From Gammaproteobacteria bacterium (GTDB lineage Bacteria; Pseudomonadota; Gammaproteobacteria; Granulosicoccales; Granulosicoccaceae), in contig DOIU01000435.1 of NCBI GenBank assembly GCA_003511825.1, positions 3,602 to 9,763 on the forward strand: a DNA stretch of 6,162 bases, given 5' to 3'. The notes beneath the pieces were generated by a model. The model was not told the origin of the DNA. It was given only the letters and a program-made list of their open reading frames with translations, and made no database searches. The translations under genes and the position numbers were made by a program. Positions 6,055 through 6,162 of this stretch are shown here, piece by piece; position 1 is the first letter of the stretch; the number at the start of each line of letters is the position of its first letter.

Positions 6055-6109
6055 CGGTTTTACGCAAAAAACCGCGCATGCCCAACGGTTATCAGGATGA
6101 CAAGCCGTT
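6055..6109 (-). other. Cluster of overlapping alternative hairpins upstream of the EF-G gene
   Basis: Read on the minus strand, three stems compete for shared bases. The first pairs 6109-6105 with 6088-6084, extended by a bulged inner stem around a three-base loop. The second pairs AACCG (6090-6086) with CGGTT (6074-6070) and runs into a six-U tract (6071-6066), so it looks like a weak intrinsic terminator. The third is a perfect 7-bp stem, CGGTTTT (6074-6068) with AAAACCG (6061-6055). It may simply terminate the gene beyond the window edge, or act as an attenuator if transcription enters from upstream. Confidence 0.4.
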
Positions 6110-6162
6110 AATTTGTGATTTTAGACATGCTTTTGGGGCTGACGAAGGCCGATGATGAGCCC

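Noticed and set aside
6078..6155. Small plus-strand frame of 25 codons starting MPNGYQDD
   Set aside because: It has no ribosome binding site, overlaps the hairpin cluster and has no recognisable homology; it is probably chance.
6121..6162. Possible C-terminal tail of a minus-strand gene entering from beyond the window
   Set aside because: All three minus frames stay open for at least 13 codons from the edge and then stop, so neither frame nor gene can be chosen.
6152..6162. ATGATG near the edge after GAAGG, a possible start of a divergent plus-strand gene
   Set aside because: Only three codons remain in the window, which is not enough to support a coding call.
1..6162. CRISPR array, tRNA or rRNA gene, insertion sequence
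   Set aside because: No regularly spaced repeats, no tRNA-like cloverleaf, no rRNA motifs and no transposase or flanking duplications were seen.

Overview
The window is bacterial chromosome, most likely from a gammaproteobacterium, perhaps a marine or aquatic one. The clue is the elongation factor G gene, whose protein closely resembles, from memory, the second EF-G (EF-G2) of Vibrio-like bacteria. The oxygen-independent HemN and the bufferin-type operon fit Pseudomonadota in general. Species cannot be read from the sequence. Every convincing gene lies on the minus strand, so the window reads from high to low coordinates.

Layout in transcription order. 6162-5878: a leader with a sigma70-like -10 element, three overlapping alternative hairpins and a 7-bp inverted repeat around the -10. 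5877-3784: EF-G of the EF-G2 type, a complete 697-residue GTPase not surrounded by rpsL, rpsG or tuf, so probably a stand-alone paralogue. 3758-3724: a strong intrinsic terminator. 3675-3600: a probable hemN promoter with a degenerate FNR/Anr-like box at the class II position. 3599-2214: hemN, anaerobic coproporphyrinogen III oxidase. 2213-1993: a 221-bp gap with no gene, holding A/T runs, two interleaved inverted repeats and a weak ECF-like promoter candidate. 1992-1: a bufferin operon. It comprises bufA (DUF2282 secreted Cys precursor), bufB (DUF692/MNIO iron oxidase), bufC (DUF2063 partner, GTG start, overlapping bufB) and the first 13 codons of a further gene, probably the DoxX-like bufD, cut by the window edge.

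How the genes work together. BufB with BufC is expected to modify cysteines of the BufA precursor, which carries a signal peptide and four cysteines in its mature part. The product is a periplasmic copper-buffering peptide. HemN makes protoporphyrinogen IX by radical-SAM chemistry without oxygen, and its exposed [4Fe-4S] cluster is a known target of copper toxicity. A copper-buffering operon directly downstream of hemN is therefore suggestive, though the link is inference. The most notable new observation is a near-perfect GC-rich hairpin just inside the bufB start. It could set the precursor-to-enzyme ratio.
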